A stretch of DNA of 43,303 nt. Origin: Acidobacteriota bacterium (lineage in GTDB: Bacteria; Acidobacteriota; Thermoanaerobaculia; Multivoradales; Multivoraceae). The notes under the pieces are model-generated. The model did no database searches. It was not told the DNA's origin and saw only the letters and a program-made list of their open reading frames with translations. The stretch spans positions 1 through 43,303 of the forward strand of contig QQVD01000046.1 of assembly GCA_003388555.1 (NCBI GenBank). The letters run 5' to 3'. Below are positions 15,216 to 25,126 of this stretch, piece after piece. The position numbers were made by a program, and so were the translations under genes. Positions within the stretch are counted from its first letter, which is position 1. The number at the start of each line of letters is the position of its first letter.

Positions 15216-17323
15216 CTCGGGTCCTCCGCCCTTCGTGGGACACGCGGCGTGGCCTCGGAGTCGGCCTCGGAGTCAGCCTCGGAGTCGGTCCCGGCGTAGG
15301 CCTCGGAGATCCGCGTCGAGGCGTGCAGGAGGGCGAACGGCTCGCCACTCCCGAGCTCGTCGATCGGCGCGAAGCGGCCGGCGAAGGGAGCCGCGCGTGC
15401 GTCGGCGCGCAGGTCCCGCTCGAGCTCGGCGCCGCGTGTGGCGCGGGGGGTGGCGAGGCAGCGGTCGTCGTCGATCGGGAAGCGGCTGCGGATGGCGTAG
15501 CGCACCTCGCGACGCACCAGGTCGATCAGCAGGGTGCAGCCGCTGCGCACCAGGAAGTCGGCGCGAGGGACGCCCTCGCCCGCCGCGGCGTCGGCCTCAC
15601 GGTCGACGGCGCGCTGCCGTGCGGGATCGTCGTAGCCGCGGCGCCGCTGGGTGATCTCGACCACCAGGTCGACGGTCGACTGATCGCCCGGGCCGCGTCG
15701 CCGGGCGACCCGTGCGGAGTGCACCTCGGTGCTCGGTCGTCCTCGCTCGTCGGTGTGGATGCCCCTCTGCTCCACCTCGTCGAGCACCAGGTGCAACTCC
15801 TCACGGGCCCATCCGGCCGGCAGCCGCGTCAGCACCCCGTGCAGCTTGGCGCGCAGCGCGCGCGCCGCCTTCCAGATCGTCGCCCGATCGTTGGTCAGGG
15901 TCCACAGCGCCGCCAGCTCCTCCACCGAGGTCTTCACCTTGGCGCTCTCCAGGGCGTCGAAGATCCGCGCCGTGCGCGCCGGATCGAGATCGGTGCGCGG
16001 CGCCCTCCACACCAGCGCCTCTTCGCTCAGGTTGCGCACTCCGCGCGCCAGGATGCCGCGACCGCGGAAGGCCTCGATCAGCGCCAGGCGGTAGTTGCGC
16101 TCGTCGATCGGCACCAGGTCGCGGTCGGCAGTGATCAGCGCCCGCAGGTAGTCGCCGAAGTCGAGATCCACCGGCGGGCAGTAGTCGAGAGCGCGGATCG
16201 CCATGCGCAGCAGGTGACCGGCGGCCTTCTGCGCCTCGTCGGCGAGGCGACGCACCAGGTCGCGGTGCAGCTCACCCGACGAGCCGGTCCGCCCGACGCC
16301 GGCGATACGCAGCAGGTCGTCGGTGCGCTGACGGTAGATGGCGAGGAAGGCATCGAACAGAGCCGCCACCAGGATGGCGCCGCGGTCGTGTGCCTCCTCC
16401 ACGTCGTCGAGTCGACGGCGGCGACCGCGTGAGGGCTGCAGCGCGGTGCGCAGCGCCTCGCCGTGGCCCAGCGCGCGCCCCATCTCGACCGCCAGCAGCG
16501 CCAGGTCGTTCTCCTGGTCGAGCTGCCCTCCCGAGCGCTCGATGACGTGCTCGAGCACCTCGCGATGGGTGAAGTGCTGGAAGATCGCCACCGCGTCGGC
16601 GAAGCCCTCGTGGAAGGCCAGCATGTCGGGGTTCGACGGCTCCGAGTAGCGCGGGTGCAGCCCGTCGAGCAGTGCATGGGTGGTCTCGTGGGCGACGATG
16701 TCGTACGACAGGCAGGTGTACACCATGCCGCCGGGGGCGACACCCGGTCCCTCGGCCTCCTCGCCGGCGGGGAAGTAGCCGAAGAGCAGCGCCACCTTGC
16801 TCGGCGAGTAGTAGGCGTTGGGAGCCCGGAAGGCATGCGGGTAGATGCGCAGGCGGCGGACGAAGAAGCGGCGGGTGCGGCCCTCTGCGTCGACCGTGAC
16901 GTGGTCGGCCCACAGGGCCCTGCGGCCGAGCGCCTGCTCGAACACTCCGATGGTGCGCATCGCCACCGCGTAGACCATCTGCTGGTGGAAGTGCGGGTCG
17001 CCGGTCGAGGGGGCGGCGCCGTCCTGGGCCAGCAGGTGCGGGTGGTCGAGGTCGATCGGCGGGTAGAAGCGACCGCTGGCGGGATCGACGTCGACCACCT
17101 CCACCATCTCGCCCACCGGACCGGGAGACAGTGAGCCCCGGCCGCCGGTCGCCGACTCCCAGGGCACCTCGAGGACCACCGCGTGCAGCGGTTCGCGATC
17201 GATCTCGAGCGCAGTCGCCGGGTCGAGCGCGTAGACGCGCAGCCGGCGCCGGTGCGGCGCTGGCGGAGACCGTTCCCAGGCCCCGTCGACCCCTCGGGTG
17301 TCCGCCTTCTTCCGTCGCGGCAT
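15212..17323 (-). CDS. Gluzincin-type zinc metallopeptidase
   Basis: The 703-residue protein carries a HExxH active site, HETTH (His212, Glu213, His216), followed by FHEGFADAVA in which Glu239 is positioned as the third zinc ligand, like the NExxSD motif of thermolysin-family (M4) gluzincins. No signal peptide is present, so unlike M4 enzymes it is probably intracellular. Residues 250-480 are helical, as in the C-terminal lobe of gluzincins; residues ~480-680 form an additional, unrecognised domain. The tail contains Asp-Ser-Glu-Ala three times, encoded by a 12-bp tandem repeat. Start MPRRKK is supported by GGAGGAGGAG. It overlaps the MBL gene by ATGA and is divergent from the TamB-Omp85 gene. 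Target and trigger are unknown. Confidence 0.85.
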   Translation of the reverse strand: MPRRKKADTRGVDGAWERSPPAPHRRRLRVYALDPATALEIDREPLHAVVLEVPWESATGGRGSLSPGPVGEMVEVVDVDPASGRFYPPIDLDHPHLLAQDGAAPSTGDPHFHQQMVYAVAMRTIGVFEQALGRRALWADHVTVDAEGRTRRFFVRRLRIYPHAFRAPNAYYSPSKVALLFGYFPAGEEAEGPGVAPGGMVYTCLSYDIVAHETTHALLDGLHPRYSEPSNPDMLAFHEGFADAVAIFQHFTHREVLEHVIERSGGQLDQENDLALLAVEMGRALGHGEALRTALQPSRGRRRRLDDVEEAHDRGAILVAALFDAFLAIYRQRTDDLLRIAGVGRTGSSGELHRDLVRRLADEAQKAAGHLLRMAIRALDYCPPVDLDFGDYLRALITADRDLVPIDERNYRLALIEAFRGRGILARGVRNLSEEALVWRAPRTDLDPARTARIFDALESAKVKTSVEELAALWTLTNDRATIWKAARALRAKLHGVLTRLPAGWAREELHLVLDEVEQRGIHTDERGRPSTEVHSARVARRRGPGDQSTVDLVVEITQRRRGYDDPARQRAVDREADAAAGEGVPRADFLVRSGCTLLIDLVRREVRYAIRSRFPIDDDRCLATPRATRGAELERDLRADARAAPFAGRFAPIDELGSGEPFALLHASTRISEAYAGTDSEADSEADSEATPRVPRRAEDPR
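15252..15287. repeat. 12-bp tandem repeat, three units
   Basis: GCCTCGGAGTCG is repeated three times (15252-15263, 15264-15275, 15276-15287) with one base change. It encodes the repeated Asp-Ser-Glu-Ala near the peptidase C-terminus and keeps frame for any unit number, so length variation would only change the acidic tail. Confidence 0.9.
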
Positions 17324-17626
17324 CGTCTCCTCCTCCCTCCGGCGACCCGTGGTGCTCAGGAGCCGCGTCGACCGCCAGCAGCGGCGTGACCTTCGGGGAT
17401 CCGTGCCAGACTCCGTCCAGGGGCGGCTGCACCCAGCGCCGGCCGGCAACGGCTCCACACTGCAGGTCCGGAGCCCCTACCTTTCCACGACGCCCGGCAT
17501 CCGAAGCGGTCACCCCGTCGCCGAGCTCCTGGTCCGAGGCTCGGTAGGGCCGCAGCCACCTCTCGGCCCTGGCCCCGTTGAGCCCCTGAGCCTCCGTACC
17601 CCACGCAACGCCGCCCCGCCCAGAGC
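17324..17626. promoter_or_regulatory. Divergent intergenic region
   Basis: This 303-bp gap separates the peptidase and TamB-Omp85 genes. It contains the GGAGGAGGAG ribosome-binding site of the peptidase at its left end. No convincing -35/-10 pair or operator dyad is visible on either strand, and the plus-strand gene has only a weak GAGC before its ATG. Confidence 0.35.
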
Positions 17627-20600
17627 ATGACGCCGACCGAGTCGTCCGACCCGCCCGACGCCCCTCCCGCGAGCCCCCCGGTGGAGAGCGGGGAGCGCCC
17701 GGAAGCACCGGACGGCGGCGTGACGACGCGACGGCGGCGGCATCCCCTGAGGACCAAGCGCGGCCTCAGCGCCCTCCTGGCGCTGCTGGTCGTCGCGGGG
17801 ACGGCGGTGGTGCTCGATCTGCCGTGGACCGAGCACCGGCTGCAGCAGCGGCTCGAGACGGCGATCGAGCAGCTCACCGCGGCCGACCTCGCGATCGAAG
17901 ACCTCGAGGTCGAGCCGCTGCGGCTGGCGCTCGATGTCCGCGGCGTCACCCTGGCGTCGCGCCCGGGCGGCGAGGGCGAAGCGCCAGCCTCGAGCTACCG
18001 GCTCGAGATCTTGCGGACCGAGGTCTCGTGGCGCCCGTGGCGGGGTCTCGCCGTGCGCCTGGTCAGGCCGCGCCTCGAGGCGATGCTGCTGGCCGGAGCG
18101 GAGGACGACGAGCCGGCGCAGGCGCTGCCGGTAGGCGCCATCGTCGACGCCCTGCTCGGCCTGCCCCACCTCGACGTGCGGCAGGGCGGCCTGGCCCTCA
18201 CCACCCGCCTCGGAACCGACGCCGAACCGCGTCTGGTGCAGCTGCAGGCCGACGGCATCGAGCTGGCCTTGGGAGTGCTGGCCGCCGCGACGCCCGCGCC
18301 CGGCGCCGACGACGGCGCCGACGAGGCGCAGCAGCGCGGCGCGCTCGAGGTGGCGAGCTGGCGACTGGTCGAGCTCGCTCCCGGCGGCGAGCGGGCGATC
18401 TCGCCGCAGCCGGTGCGCACTCTCGCCGCCCAGGACCTCGGCGCCAGCCGTCTGCAGTGGCGGCGCGGCGACGCCGACCGGGCGAGGCTGCAGGGAACGC
18501 TGTTCGGGGCGCTGCCGGTGCGCACCGAGCTGACCGTCGAGCGCCTGCCGCAGCCGCGGCTGCGCCTCCAGCTCGAGGCCGAGGCGGACGGCGAGACTCT
18601 GCGCCAGCTGGCCGACTCGCTGGCGCGGCGCGAGATCTCCGGCGACGTCTCTTTGGAGCTGGTGGCGCAGCTCGGGGCCGAGCAGCTCGACCTCACGCTG
18701 CGCGCCGGGAGCGAGGCGCTCACCGCGGCTCCCGGTGATGCCTTCGCCTTCGATCTGGCGGCGCGGCTCGAGGACGGAGCCCTGGCGCTCGAGAGTCTCG
18801 AGGTGGAGGGCTACGGCGGCCGCCTGTCGGCTCGCGGCGAGGCCGATCTCGCGGCGGTGCTCGGCGACCTGCCTCCCGTGCTCGCCGCCGATCGGCAGCG
18901 CAGCGACGACGGAGCCGACGCCGGACTCGAGGTCGAGGCGGAGAGCCTCGAGGTGTTCCGGCTCGCCGAGGACCTGGCCGGACGGCAGATACCCCTTGCC
19001 GCAGCCGTGAGCGGGTCGACAAGGCTCGAATGGTCGAGGACGTCCGGCGGCGGCGACGGCGACGGCGGGGCCGACGCGGCGCCGATCGATCGCGCCCTCC
19101 TGGCTGCCGGGCTGCGCGGCTCCGGACGCTTCGAGCTGCGCGAGGAGGCGACGCCGCGGCGCCCGGGCCTGACCCAGATCTCAGGAATCCTGACGCTCGA
19201 GCGCGATCCCGAGATGGCGTCAGGGGCGGTGCTCGTCGACGGCACCAGGCTGCGCACCCACGGCGTCGAGCTGGAGCTCGGCGGCTCCGCCTCGGCCGAC
19301 GACCTCGACCTCGCCTACGTGGCGCGCATCGAGGACCTCGCCGCTCAGCCCGACCTGCGCCAGGTGCTGGTCGGCATCGGCGCTTCGCCTCGACTCGCCG
19401 GCGACCTGACCGCGCGCGGGACGATCCGGGGAGCGCCCGACGATCCCGCCGCGATCGCCCTCATCAGCGGCCAGCCGCGCGTCGACGGCCGCGCCTTCGA
19501 TGCCTCCGGCGAGCTGACCGCCGATCTCGACCGGGTGGAGATCAGCGGCCTCGAGCTCGCACACGCCGCCGAGCGCTGGAGGGTGCAGGGCACGGTGCCG
19601 CTGCGCTCGGCCGGCGAGCCCTGGGACCTCGGCCTCGAGGCGGACGGGCTCCGGCTGCTGCCGTGGGCGCCGGACGCCGTCCGCCAGCGGCTCGCGGTCG
19701 CCGAGGGTCGGCTGCTCGGCAGCGTGCGCGGCTCGACCGAGCGTCACGAGGCGGAGGTCGAGCTGGTGGTCGATCCGCTGCAGACCGTGGCCGGGAACCG
19801 TGGTTCCCTGACCGCCCGCGGCCAGCTCGCGGGGAGCGGCTGGACGGCCTGGCGCATCGACCCGATCCGGCTCGAGCTCGCCGACGAGGCCCTGCTCGAG
19901 GCGCGGGTGTCGATCGGCGAGGACCAGCGCGTCACGGTCGATCTCGACGGCCGCCAGCTGCCGATCGAGCTGCTGCTGCCCGAGCTCGTCGAACACACTC
20001 CGACGGCGCGCTTCGCGCTGCGCGGCGACCTGGCGACGAGGCTGGGCGCGCGCGCCCTCGCCGAGCTCGAAGGAGACCTGTCCGCACGACTCGGAGGCCT
20101 GACGGTGCGCGAGACCAGTCTGCGCGACCTGCTCGCCCGGGTCGAGCTCGCCGGCGGCGAGGCGCGACTGGCGCTCGAGCGCCTCGAAGCCGGCACGGCG
20201 GCGACGCTCGAGGACGTCGGGCCGCGGCTGGCGACCGGCCGGGTCGAGCTGACGCCGCCCCATCGCGGCTCACTGCAGCTCGACCTGGCGGAGCTCGACG
20301 CCGCCCGACTTCTCGAGTCGATCCTGCCGGCGGACGCCGAGCTGTCGCTGCGTCAGCTGCGCGGGGAGGTGGCACTCGAAGGACCGCTCGCGGAGGTGGC
20401 CAGCCGACCGGAGCAGCTCGCGGTGGCGGCGCGCATCGACGAGGTGGTCCTGGCGCGGCCGGGCGTGGAGCTCGCGGGCGCTGACCTCCGGATCGAGGGC
20501 AGCGCCGCGGTGCTGCGCTTCGAGGGCCTGCGACTGCGCAGCGACCTCACCGAGCTCGAGATCTCGGGCAGCCTGCCGCTGCTGGCGCCGGCGGGCTCCG

Positions 20601-23600
20601 AGCCGCTCGCGGTGCGCGCCGACGGCAGGCTGGCGCTCGACCTGATCGACGAGTTCGTCGAGGGCCTGGAGCTCGAGGGCACGGCCGACGTGGCGCTGGA
20701 GATCGGCGGTTCGCTGGCTCGTCCCGAGGTCACCGGCACCCTCTCGGCGCGCGGCGCCAGCGGCAGCTTCGGCGCCGTCACCTGGGAGCAGGCGTCACTC
20801 GACGTCGAGCTGCCGCGCGACGGGCAGCCGCGCGCCGAGCTCACCGCCGAGCTGCTGGGCGGTGGCCTCGAGGCCGAGGCGTCGCTGCGACGCGGCTTCG
20901 AGTCGGCCGACCTGAGGGGCGGCGGCTCGCTGCTGCCGCAGCTCGACAGCCTCACCTTCCGAGCCCGTGCGGTCGACCTGGCGCCTCTGATGCCGCTGCA
21001 GCAGCAGCCCTGGCGCCTGGTCGTCTCCGCCGGCGGCACCCTGCAGGCGCCCCCCGGCGAGGCGCTGCGCGGCTCCGGACAGGTCCGCCTGGTCGACCTC
21101 ACCCTCGGTCGCCACCAGACGGCCTCGATCTACGACGCGGCGAGTTGGGAGCTCGACGGCTCCTGGATCCGCACCGAGCCGTTGCTGCTGTTCGGCAACG
21201 GCGCCGAGGGCAGCGCCCAGGTCGCGGTGCGCTGGCGCCCCGGCGACGACGACGCGCCGCCGCTCGGCGCCGGAGGGCCGTCGGCCCAGCCGCGGCTGGC
21301 GCAGAGCTTCGTCGCCGACGTCGACGCCCGCATCGATCTCGGTCTGTTCGCCACTCTCGGCCAGCTCGACCCGGCGTTCGCCCAGGTCGACGGACCGGCA
21401 CGGGTCGAGATGGCGGTCGACTTCGGCGAGCAGGGACTGCGCATGTTCGGTCGCGCCACCCCCGAGGGCGCCTCGTTCACGCTCAACGAGCCCACCGTCC
21501 GGCTCGACGACCTCAGCGGCGAGGTGCGCTTCGCCAGCCGCACCGTGACGGTCGAGCGGCTGACCGGGACCAGCGGCCCAGGCACGGTCGAGCTCGACGG
21601 CGACTTCGAGCTGACGCCGAGCCTCGCCCCGGGCAGCGCCGACCTGCAGCTCTACGTCGACCGGCTGCCGCTCAAGCCCTACGAAGGCCTGGACGGACTC
21701 GCCTGGGCGCAGTTGCGGCTGCGTAGCCAGGGACCGGCCGATCCCGCTGCCGACTCGGACGACCCCGACGACTCGCCCGACCTCACCTACCTGCTCAGCG
21801 GCAGGACCCTCTTCCGCCGCGGCCGCTTCAGCGCCAACCTCGCCAGCGAGAGCCCCGAGGCCGAGGCCCTGGCGCAGATCCGCTGGGCCGACACCGCCGA
21901 CGAGGCCGACCTGCTCGAGCGCATCCGGCTCGAGATCCGCCTCTCCTCGGAGGATCTCCTGGTCGACAACGACCTCTCGCGCATCGCCGTCGACGCCCGC
22001 CTGACGGTCACCGGCACCGCCGCCCAGCCGCTACTCTCGGGCAGCATCGTGACCTCGGCGCCGGGCGTGGCCTACCTCGCCGACCGCACCTACGAGATCG
22101 AACAGGTCTCGATCACCTTCGACGACTACCCCGAGCAGCCGCCGGTGGTGCGCGCCGAGAGCCTCACCGAGGCGAGCGGCGAGAGGGTGCTGGTGCGTCT
22201 CGAGGGCCCGACCGACGACCTGGCGATGACCCTGTACGCGCCCGACAACCCGAACCTGACCCAGGCCGACCTGCAGGCCCTGCTGGTCACCGGTCGCACC
22301 GCCACCGCGGCCTCCGAGGGACTCACCGAGCTGGTCGCGGCCCAGGCCGCCACCTACCTCGGCGACCTGCTCGCCGGCAGCACCGGGGTCGATCTCGGCC
22401 TCTTCTTCGGCACCCCGGCATCGATCCCGATCCTCACCTCGGAGACCGATCCGGAGAGCCGCTTCACCGTCGGCAGATCGATCACCGAAGATCTCAGCAT
22501 CGCCTACTCGGTGGGGCTCGAGGAGGCGGAGGACCGGCTCTGGATCCTTGACTACCGGCCGCTGCGCAACCTCTGGCTGCGCGCCATCGAGGAGGACGCC
22601 ACCGCCTACGTGCTCGAGATCGCCAGCCAGGCGCAGTTCGACACCCGCGGCGAGAAGCTGGAGGTGTCGCGCCCCGAGCGCCGCATCGCCCGGGTGAGCT
22701 TCGAAGGGCCGTCGGCGCAGGAGCTGGGCCTGCAGCGCTTCGCCGACACCCGCATCCGGGGCGGCGAGCGCATCCGACCCAACGAGCTGCGCCGTGAGGC
22801 CGAGCAGATCGAGCGTCAGCTGGTGTCGGCGGGCTTCCTCGCCGCCGAGGTCGACGCCGACTTCGAGGAGGTCTCCGGCGGCGGGCCGGAAGAGCGCCGG
22901 CGCGAATCCTCCGCTGCCGGTGGTGGCCCGCACGGCTCGGGCAACGGCGGCGGGCCTGGCGTCGACGATCGCCTGCCGAGTGGCTCTGACGCTTCGGACG
23001 GCTCGGGCGCCATCGAGGTGGTGGTGCACGTGCGCCCGGGGCGTCCCTACCGCATCGAATGGCGCGGCGATCCGGTCGGCGACGAGCTGAAGCAGTGGGT
23101 GGCGTCGAACTGGACCGTCGGCGGCGCCGTCGAGCCCCGACTGGCGCAGCTCGGGCGCGACGTGCGCCACCGCCTGATGGCGGAAGGCTGGCGACGCGCC
23201 GAGGTCGTCACCAGCTTCGAGGCTCCAGCCGTGCCGGCACAGCGCGGCCTCGAGTACTCCGCCGATCCCACCCTGCTGGTCTTCGACGTCGGGCTCGGCG
23301 AGCGGGGCGGCGACTTCACCCTCGCCTTCACCGGCAACCAGCTGCTCGGCGAGGAGCAGCTGCGCGCGGTGCTTCCGGGGCCGGACGACCCCAAGCTCTT
23401 CGCGCTGCTCGACGACGAGCGGGCCCAGCTCGAGCAGCGACTGGCGCTGCGCTATGCCGAGGAGGGCGTGCTGCGACTGCGCGTCGCCAGCGTCACCACG
23501 ACGCCGGCCGGAAACGCCGCTCTCGAGGTGCAGGTGGCGCTCGACGAATCGCCGATCAGCCTGCTCACCGCGGTGCGCTTCCCCGGCGCGACCCTGCCGT

Positions 23601-25126
23601 CCGAGGAGCTGCTCGCGGTGGTGCCGATGCGGATCGGCAGCACGGTCGACGTCGTGCAGTACGGCGAGAGCCGCTCGGAGCTGCTGCGCCACTACCGCGA
23701 TGAGGGCTTCTGGGACACCCGGGTGCGCGCGCAGCTCGAGCGCCTGGTCGACTCCGACGCGCTCGACGAGGTCGAGGCGATCTTCACCGTCGAGGAGGGT
23801 TACCGGGCGCGTGTCCGCGAGGTCCAGTGGACCGGCGACACGGTCACCGCGGAGTCGGTGCTGCGCGCCCAGCTTCCCTTCGCGCCCGGCGAGCTGGTGA
23901 CTCCGCGCATGGCCCTGGTGCTGCAGCGGCGGCTCTACGACCTCGGGCTGTTCCGCTCGGTCTCGGTCGGCACCACCCTGGTCGACGCCAAGGATGCCGA
24001 GGAGGCGACTCCGGGCCAGGCGCAGGAGCGCCTCGTCGACGTCGTCGTCGAGCTGTACGACAAGCCCAACATCATCCTCGACTACGGCCTGCGCTACCGC
24101 GCCCGCGCCAGCGAGGTCACCAGCCGCAGCAGCCAGAGCTCGGAGACCGAGGGCTTCGAGCTGGCGCTGAGGGCGCGCTACCTGCAGCCTTTCCGGAGCG
24201 GCGGCTCGGGCTCGGTCTCCTTCTTCCCCCAGCGCGACCGCGACGTCGCCCGTCTGCGCTACGACCGGCCGGTCTTCTTCGGCCGTCGGCTGAACAGCAG
24301 CGCCTTCGTCGAGGTGCGCGAGGACCGGCGTCCCGAGTTCGACTTCGAGATCGCGTCGCAGAGTCTCACCCTGCGGCAGAGCAAGGAGCTCTTCGCGGAG
24401 GCACGCAGCCTCGATCCCGAGCGGCCGCGCTTCGAGCTGCAGTGGGGAGCCCACTACCAGGAGTCGAAGGTGGTGCCGGGACCCGACGCCGTCGAGATCC
24501 CCGAGCTGCCCTTCAACGAGACGTTCCGGCGCAACCAGGTCAGCCTCTCCCTGATCGCCGACTCGCGCGACAACTACATCGATCCCGGCTCGGGGATGCT
24601 CTGGACGCTGAGCACCCAGGCTGGCGCGCAGGCGATCGGCTCGGACTTCGACTTCGTGCGCTTCTACGGCGAAGCCGCCTGGTACAAGACCCTCGGCGGC
24701 GAAGACAGCCCCTGGGTGTGGGCGAGCGGAGCCAAGGTGGGATCGATCCTCACCGACGAGGACTTCCCCTTCCTCGAGGACCGTTTCACCGCCGGCGGCG
24801 CGTACTCGATGCGCGGCTTCCGCACCCGCGGGCTCGGGCCGCAGCTCGCCGGCGAGCCGATCGGCGGTCGCTCGCTGACCATCCTCCACCAGGAGCTCCG
24901 CTTCCCGATCCGGGGCGTGGTGCGGGGAGGCGTCTTCCTCGACGTCGGCAACGTCTTCTCCAAACCGGCCGAGTTCGAGCTCGACGACCTGCGGCGCACC
25001 GCCGGGCTCGGCATCCGGGCGACGCTGCCGTTCGGCGTGCTCCGCCTCGACTGGGCGCGGGTGCTCGACAGCGGACCGGGCGAGGGCTCGGACCGATTCC
25101 ATCTCGCCTTCGGCCACGCCTTCTGA
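17627..25126 (+). CDS. TamB-Omp85 fusion: translocation/assembly module in one chain
   Basis: One uninterrupted 2499-codon frame joins two partners that are normally separate. Residues ~47-64 form an N-terminal membrane anchor (SALLALLVVAGTAVVL), followed by AsmA/TamB-type repetitive beta structure up to about residue 1660; residues ~1420-1660 match the conserved TamB C-terminal (DUF490) region, including GTAAQPLLSGSI and DNPNLTQADLQALLVTG. From about 1685 come five POTRA-like units, the first interrupted by a Gly/Ser-rich insert of ~45 residues. Residues ~2148-2499 are an Omp85 barrel with the diagnostic MRGF (2395-2398), GGVFLDVGNVF and a C-terminal Phe for BAM recognition. TamA/TamB mediates outer-membrane protein assembly and intermembrane phospholipid transport; this product could link the inner membrane to the outer membrane covalently. 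Five POTRAs is BamA-like, whereas TamA has three. Start ATG has a weak ribosome-binding site. Confidence 0.95.
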   Translation: MTPTESSDPPDAPPASPPVESGERPEAPDGGVTTRRRRHPLRTKRGLSALLALLVVAGTAVVLDLPWTEHRLQQRLETAIEQLTAADLAIEDLEVEPLRLALDVRGVTLASRPGGEGEAPASSYRLEILRTEVSWRPWRGLAVRLVRPRLEAMLLAGAEDDEPAQALPVGAIVDALLGLPHLDVRQGGLALTTRLGTDAEPRLVQLQADGIELALGVLAAATPAPGADDGADEAQQRGALEVASWRLVELAPGGERAISPQPVRTLAAQDLGASRLQWRRGDADRARLQGTLFGALPVRTELTVERLPQPRLRLQLEAEADGETLRQLADSLARREISGDVSLELVAQLGAEQLDLTLRAGSEALTAAPGDAFAFDLAARLEDGALALESLEVEGYGGRLSARGEADLAAVLGDLPPVLAADRQRSDDGADAGLEVEAESLEVFRLAEDLAGRQIPLAAAVSGSTRLEWSRTSGGGDGDGGADAAPIDRALLAAGLRGSGRFELREEATPRRPGLTQISGILTLERDPEMASGAVLVDGTRLRTHGVELELGGSASADDLDLAYVARIEDLAAQPDLRQVLVGIGASPRLAGDLTARGTIRGAPDDPAAIALISGQPRVDGRAFDASGELTADLDRVEISGLELAHAAERWRVQGTVPLRSAGEPWDLGLEADGLRLLPWAPDAVRQRLAVAEGRLLGSVRGSTERHEAEVELVVDPLQTVAGNRGSLTARGQLAGSGWTAWRIDPIRLELADEALLEARVSIGEDQRVTVDLDGRQLPIELLLPELVEHTPTARFALRGDLATRLGARALAELEGDLSARLGGLTVRETSLRDLLARVELAGGEARLALERLEAGTAATLEDVGPRLATGRVELTPPHRGSLQLDLAELDAARLLESILPADAELSLRQLRGEVALEGPLAEVASRPEQLAVAARIDEVVLARPGVELAGADLRIEGSAAVLRFEGLRLRSDLTELEISGSLPLLAPAGSEPLAVRADGRLALDLIDEFVEGLELEGTADVALEIGGSLARPEVTGTLSARGASGSFGAVTWEQASLDVELPRDGQPRAELTAELLGGGLEAEASLRRGFESADLRGGGSLLPQLDSLTFRARAVDLAPLMPLQQQPWRLVVSAGGTLQAPPGEALRGSGQVRLVDLTLGRHQTASIYDAASWELDGSWIRTEPLLLFGNGAEGSAQVAVRWRPGDDDAPPLGAGGPSAQPRLAQSFVADVDARIDLGLFATLGQLDPAFAQVDGPARVEMAVDFGEQGLRMFGRATPEGASFTLNEPTVRLDDLSGEVRFASRTVTVERLTGTSGPGTVELDGDFELTPSLAPGSADLQLYVDRLPLKPYEGLDGLAWAQLRLRSQGPADPAADSDDPDDSPDLTYLLSGRTLFRRGRFSANLASESPEAEALAQIRWADTADEADLLERIRLEIRLSSEDLLVDNDLSRIAVDARLTVTGTAAQPLLSGSIVTSAPGVAYLADRTYEIEQVSITFDDYPEQPPVVRAESLTEASGERVLVRLEGPTDDLAMTLYAPDNPNLTQADLQALLVTGRTATAASEGLTELVAAQAATYLGDLLAGSTGVDLGLFFGTPASIPILTSETDPESRFTVGRSITEDLSIAYSVGLEEAEDRLWILDYRPLRNLWLRAIEEDATAYVLEIASQAQFDTRGEKLEVSRPERRIARVSFEGPSAQELGLQRFADTRIRGGERIRPNELRREAEQIERQLVSAGFLAAEVDADFEEVSGGGPEERRRESSAAGGGPHGSGNGGGPGVDDRLPSGSDASDGSGAIEVVVHVRPGRPYRIEWRGDPVGDELKQWVASNWTVGGAVEPRLAQLGRDVRHRLMAEGWRRAEVVTSFEAPAVPAQRGLEYSADPTLLVFDVGLGERGGDFTLAFTGNQLLGEEQLRAVLPGPDDPKLFALLDDERAQLEQRLALRYAEEGVLRLRVASVTTTPAGNAALEVQVALDESPISLLTAVRFPGATLPSEELLAVVPMRIGSTVDVVQYGESRSELLRHYRDEGFWDTRVRAQLERLVDSDALDEVEAIFTVEEGYRARVREVQWTGDTVTAESVLRAQLPFAPGELVTPRMALVLQRRLYDLGLFRSVSVGTTLVDAKDAEEATPGQAQERLVDVVVELYDKPNIILDYGLRYRARASEVTSRSSQSSETEGFELALRARYLQPFRSGGSGSVSFFPQRDRDVARLRYDRPVFFGRRLNSSAFVEVREDRRPEFDFEIASQSLTLRQSKELFAEARSLDPERPRFELQWGAHYQESKVVPGPDAVEIPELPFNETFRRNQVSLSLIADSRDNYIDPGSGMLWTLSTQAGAQAIGSDFDFVRFYGEAAWYKTLGGEDSPWVWASGAKVGSILTDEDFPFLEDRFTAGGAYSMRGFRTRGLGPQLAGEPIGGRSLTILHQELRFPIRGVVRGGVFLDVGNVFSKPAEFELDDLRRTAGLGIRATLPFGVLRLDWARVLDSGPGEGSDRFHLAFGHAF

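Noticed and set aside
22031-25117. Antisense open frame of about 1030 codons within the TamB-Omp85 gene
   Set aside because: It is a shadow of the coding frame caused by G+C-biased third positions; the plus-strand frame has conserved Omp85 and TamB motifs, and this one has none.
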